The notes beneath the pieces were generated by a model. That model saw only the letters and a list, made by a program, of their open reading frames with translations, made no database searches and was not told where the DNA came from. The position numbers and the translations under genes were made by a program. DNA of 7,808 nt from Hyphomicrobiales bacterium (lineage in GTDB: Bacteria; Pseudomonadota; Alphaproteobacteria; Rhizobiales; Afifellaceae), in NCBI GenBank assembly GCA_013812985.1, contig JACCSN010000095.1:1-7808 (forward strand), read 5' to 3'. Of the stretch, positions 5,378 to 7,808 are shown in pieces. Each line of letters opens with the position of its first letter. The first letter of the stretch is position 1.

Positions 5378-6412
5378 ATGTCCGATGGCCCAATCGGCGG
5401 ACGCGGCCCGCCCCTGACAGCTTCGGCTGATCCGAGCAATGTCCTGGGACGGCGGCGAGCGATGGCGTCGGTTGCGCGGCTCCGGGACTTCACGCTCGTG
5501 CCGGTCATCCTTGTGCTGCTCGTCATCGGCGCATTCGTCGATCCAGTGTTTCTGACCGTCGAGAACCTCACCAACGTGCTGCAGCAGCAGACCGAGCTCT
5601 CCTTGGTCGTCCTTGCCGCCTCCGTGGTTCTTATCGCGGGCAAATTCGATCTGTCGCTGGAATCGACGGTTGGGCTCGCCCCGGCTCTCGCCGTTCTCAT
5701 CGTCAATGGCGGACTGGGGACACTGCTCCCGGCTCAATTGTCCATTCCAATCGCTCTGCTGATCGGGGCGGCCATCGGCGCCTTCAATGGACTGCTCATC
5801 CTCAAATTCCGGCTGAGCGCCTTTATCGTGACGCTGGGAATGCTCATCGTGCTCCGAGGCCTGCATGTCGGGTTCACCGGCGGCAGGAGCCTGTTCGAGC
5901 TTCCGGACCCAATCGCCCGGCTCGGCAGCGACGCGTGGTTGGGCCTTCCTGCCTCTATCTGGATCTGCTCGACCGTCTACGCAGCCGGAATCCTCTTGCT
6001 CGGTTTCTTCATGCAGGGGCGGGCGGTCTACGCCGTTGGCGGCAACGCGGACGCGGCCAGAGCCGCAGGAATCCGCACCGACCGGGTTATCTGGATTGTA
6101 TTCATCGTCGGCGGCTGCCTGGCGGCTCTGGCGGGGGTCCTCCTGGCCGGTCGGCTCGGCTCGATCGCCGCCGCTCAGGGACAGGGGCTCATCTTCACGG
6201 TCTTTGCGGCAGCCGTGATCGGCGGCATCAGTCTGGACGGTGGCAAGGGCACCCTTTTCGGCGCGCTCTGCGGAGTCCTCGCACTTGGCCTCATCCAGAA
6301 CATCCTTACGCTCGCCGGGGTGACGGGAGAGTGGATCGGGGCGATCTACGGCGCGATCATTCTCGCGGCGTTGATGCTCGCACGGATCACTTCAGGAAAA
6401 GCGCAGGACTGA
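5378..6412 (+). CDS. CUT2-type sugar ABC transporter permease
   Basis: A 344-residue inner-membrane permease of the BPD_transp_2/RbsC family, likely to form a homodimeric channel. About ten hydrophobic segments are visible (roughly 40-54, 74-88, 96-109, 121-140, 148-162, 192-211, 237-257, 266-282, 290-312, 318-337). Family landmarks are KFDLSLES (89-96, the usual G-x-DLS-x-G region), NGLLILKFRLSAFIVTLG (137-154), and YAVGGNADAARAAGI (218-232), which is the ATPase-coupling loop. Start ATG 5378 is chosen because TGAGG (5368-5372) lies 5 nt upstream. It follows the ATPase stop by 7 nt. GTG 5360 would overlap that stop and add six residues. The first ~37 residues are Gly/Pro/Arg-rich and probably cytoplasmic. 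Confidence 0.92.
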   Translation: MSDGPIGGRGPPLTASADPSNVLGRRRAMASVARLRDFTLVPVILVLLVIGAFVDPVFLTVENLTNVLQQQTELSLVVLAASVVLIAGKFDLSLESTVGLAPALAVLIVNGGLGTLLPAQLSIPIALLIGAAIGAFNGLLILKFRLSAFIVTLGMLIVLRGLHVGFTGGRSLFELPDPIARLGSDAWLGLPASIWICSTVYAAGILLLGFFMQGRAVYAVGGNADAARAAGIRTDRVIWIVFIVGGCLAALAGVLLAGRLGSIAAAQGQGLIFTVFAAAVIGGISLDGGKGTLFGALCGVLALGLIQNILTLAGVTGEWIGAIYGAIILAALMLARITSGKAQD

Positions 6413-6457
6413 ACAGGCGTTTCGCAAGGGCCGGAGCGCACATCGTGGGGAGCCGCA

Positions 6458-6979
6458 ATGCAGGGTGATCCGTCGCTGCCGATCAACGGAGCAGGTACCG
6501 TCCAGGGGATCTTCCACCCGGTGATCAGTGTCTCCGACATAGATGCCAGTCTGCGCTTCTATCGCGACATCCTTCGATTGTCCGCCACCTTCGACGACTT
6601 CCACGATTCGCTCGCCATTGCGCGACTGTTTGGCTTCGCCGAGCCGCGGGTCCGCTCGGCGATCCTCGAATGTGCGGACCGATCTGAATTCGAGCTTGTC
6701 GAGTTTCAGCAGCCTCGCGGACGCCAGACGACGGATCAGGGGATGAACGACGCCGGCATCGTCGCTCTTGCCCTCAGGGTGCGTAACCTTGTGGAACTGG
6801 TCGGTCGGGTCGAAGCCGGCGGCTTAACGATCTCTTCCGGGATCGTCGAGCAGATCCTGCCTGACGGAGCCGTTCTCAGGGTCGCCGTATGCACGGCACC
6901 GGACGGCGTGCGGATCATCTTGGTCGAACCGCCCGAAGGGCGGCGCAGCCTTGGAGCCACGCAAGGCTGGCGGCCCTAG
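6458..6979 (+). CDS. VOC-superfamily (glyoxalase/bleomycin-resistance fold) protein
   Basis: A 173-residue cytosolic protein with two paired beta-alpha-beta-beta-beta modules. Module 1 begins at GIFHPVISVSDIDASLRFYR (17-36), with metal-ligand His20, and ends at FELVEF with Glu82. Module 2 starts near GIVALALRVRNL (100-111) and ends at GVRIILVEP with Glu157. The His expected at the start of module 2 is replaced by Ala103, so the usual His-Glu-His-Glu metal site appears to lack one ligand. ATG 6458 is preceded by GGGGAG (6447-6452). The gene follows the permease by 45 nt on the same strand, so it is probably the last gene of the transporter operon. It may be an isomerase, lyase or dioxygenase-like enzyme acting on the imported compound, or a binding protein. 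The reaction cannot be assigned. Confidence 0.8.
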   Translation: MQGDPSLPINGAGTVQGIFHPVISVSDIDASLRFYRDILRLSATFDDFHDSLAIARLFGFAEPRVRSAILECADRSEFELVEFQQPRGRQTTDQGMNDAGIVALALRVRNLVELVGRVEAGGLTISSGIVEQILPDGAVLRVAVCTAPDGVRIILVEPPEGRRSLGATQGWRP

Positions 6980-6989
6980 TGGCCCTGTC

Positions 6990-7020
6990 CTTGACCGACT
7001 TACTCTCGGGGTAGTAGTTT
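6990..7020 (+). promoter_or_regulatory. weak candidate promoter for the second binding-protein gene
   Basis: CTTGACC (6990-6996) is a good -35 of the form common in rhizobial sigma-70 promoters. The partner -10 is poor: TAGTTT (7015-7020) comes after an 18-nt gap with three of six matches. The 87-nt gap after the VOC gene leaves room for a new promoter, but readthrough from the CUT2 operon is equally possible. Confidence 0.25.
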
Positions 7021-7025
7021 GTTGC

Positions 7026-7047
7026 TCAACGGACAAAAGTCCGATGA
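7026..7047 (+). promoter_or_regulatory. 22-bp inverted repeat before the second binding-protein gene (operator or hairpin)
   Basis: TCAACGGAC (7026-7034) and GTCCGATGA (7039-7047) are inverted arms around AAAA, matching at 8 of 9 positions, with the inner 5 bp (CGGAC/GTCCG) perfect. No T-run follows, so it is not a standard terminator. Its place, downstream of a candidate -35 and just before the Shine-Dalgarno, suits a repressor site or an mRNA hairpin that separates expression of the two transporter systems. Confidence 0.4.
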
Positions 7048-7066
7048 AGTCCAGGGGAGGGCTCTT

Positions 7067-7808
7067 ATGAACGACGGCGCAGAAGGCGGAAATCCGAAGT
7101 CCGGGACACCGGCGCTGATGACAAGCGGGTTGAGCCGTCGGGCCCTGCTCGAGCGCGCCGCAGCTCTGGGCATTTCGAGCACGATGATTGGAGCGTTCCT
7201 GAGCTCCTACGGCGCCAGCACGGCGCGTGCGCAAGGGACGGGCGCTTTCGACCCAAAGAAATATGCCGGTACCCAGCTCAGCATCCTGATGACCGGAGAC
7301 GAAAACGATCACCGTGCGCTGGGCGACCTTTTGCCTCAGCTGGAGGAAAAAACGGGGATTCAGCTGGAGATCACCTCGCCGGCGCTGGGGCCGCTGATCG
7401 AAAAGACGCTGCAGAACCTCAAGGCGGAACGCTCCTCGTTCGACCTCATCAACTACCTCGGCTTCCTGACGACGCAGCAGGTCGGCGGCGGCTATTACGA
7501 GAAGCTGATTCCCTACATCGAGAACCCCGAGGAGACCCCGCCGGACTGGGACTTTGCTGATTTCCTCCCGCCGGCAATGAAGAATGTCGCGATCTACGAC
7601 GTCGAGAACCACGGCCTCGGGCAAGGAAGCGATGTCTACGGCATACCCAGCTTTCACTCTGGCTCCGTCATCTACTTCTATCGCAAGGACCTGTTCGACG
7701 CCGCCGGACTTCAGCCTGCAAAGACCTGGGACGAGTTCAAGGCGGCCGCCGCGAAACTGCATTCCGAGGAGGTTGCCGGCTGCAGCTTCATCGGGGCGAA
7801 TGATTTCT
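7067..7808 (+). CDS. family-1 (CUT1-type) extracellular sugar-binding protein, N-terminal part (runs off right edge)
   Basis: The frame is open for 247 codons to the window end. ATG 7067 is preceded by GGAGG (7056-7060) in a purine run, at 6 nt. Residues 22-28 read LSRRALL, a twin-arginine motif, followed by a hydrophobic stretch (about 31-47) and an ARA/Q cleavage site at 55-56, so export by Tat is likely. The mature protein starts a type-II solute-binding fold: QLSILMTGDENDHRALGDLL, a LEEKTGIQLEI segment, FDLINYLGFLTTQQ, DVYGIPSFHSGSVIYFYRKD, and LFDAAGLQPAKTWDEF. The last is the usual Y-R-K-D-L-F-x-x-A-G-L-x-x-P-x-T-W-(D/E)-E-F region of MalE/UgpB-like proteins. The permeases and ATPase of this importer are expected to the right. 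Met18 is an alternative start without a ribosome site. Confidence 0.88.
   Translation, partial: MNDGAEGGNPKSGTPALMTSGLSRRALLERAAALGISSTMIGAFLSSYGASTARAQGTGAFDPKKYAGTQLSILMTGDENDHRALGDLLPQLEEKTGIQLEITSPALGPLIEKTLQNLKAERSSFDLINYLGFLTTQQVGGGYYEKLIPYIENPEETPPDWDFADFLPPAMKNVAIYDVENHGLGQGSDVYGIPSFHSGSVIYFYRKDLFDAAGLQPAKTWDEFKAAAAKLHSEEVAGCSFIGANDF

Noticed and set aside
4768..5706. 312-codon open frame on the minus strand
   Set aside because: It is antisense to the ATPase and permease genes, spans their junction and shows no domain. It is a shadow frame.
5336..5866. 176-codon minus-strand frame rich in Gln, Asp and Glu
   Set aside because: The odd composition comes from reading the hydrophobic permease codons in reverse complement. 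It is not a real acidic protein.
7030..7043. Intrinsic terminator after the VOC gene
   Set aside because: The CGGAC/GTCCG hairpin is real, but it is not followed by a T-run on the plus strand, so it is listed as a possible operator or mRNA hairpin instead.
6824..7762. 312-codon open frame on the minus strand
   Set aside because: It runs antisense through the VOC gene end, the intergenic gap and the second binding protein. It has no ribosome site or motif.

Overview
The window looks like accessory DNA from a GC-rich alphaproteobacterium, probably Rhizobiales (Methylobacterium, Microvirga, Bradyrhizobium or Rhizobium-like). This rests on protein style, high GC at third codon positions, the density of ABC sugar transporters and the type of transposase fragment at the left edge. 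No 16S or marker gene is present, so the assignment is an inference.

Layout. (1) Positions 1-83, minus strand: the first 28 codons of an IS6-family transposase running off the left edge. (2) 84-338: non-coding or debris DNA with an imperfect direct repeat, plus a 33-codon minus-strand ORF (238-339) whose ATG overlaps the stop of the next gene as TAATG. (3) 339-2629, minus strand: a two-gene operon encoding a gluconate-2-dehydrogenase subunit-3-like small subunit and a GMC flavoprotein large subunit. They overlap as TGATG and are read from a plausible sigma-70-type promoter at 2666-2694. (4) 2630-2790: the divergent control region, with three small inverted repeats and an orphan consensus Shine-Dalgarno. 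(5) 2791-6979, plus strand: a complete CUT2 (ribose/xylose-type) ABC sugar importer, made of a periplasmic binding protein, a double ATPase and a permease, followed by a VOC-fold protein. (6) From 7067 to the right edge, plus strand: the N-terminal 247 codons of a second, unrelated sugar-binding protein of the CUT1/family-1 type with a Tat-like signal peptide. It probably opens a second importer cluster.

How the parts may work together (inference). A divergent operon pair joins sugar or polyol uptake to an FAD-dependent dehydrogenase, so the likely theme is import and oxidation of an unusual sugar, polyol or glycoside. The dehydrogenase resembles periplasmic gluconate/glucoside-dehydrogenase complexes, but neither subunit shows a Tat or Sec signal and no cytochrome c subunit is visible. 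The place where a third operon gene would sit is filled by IS-associated DNA. Either the enzyme is a cytoplasmic version of the family, or the operon was truncated by insertion sequences. No system in the window can be called new from sequence reading alone. The most unusual points are this signal-less, cytochrome-less dehydrogenase, the degenerate second ATP site of the ABC ATPase, and a VOC protein with a missing metal ligand inside a transporter operon.
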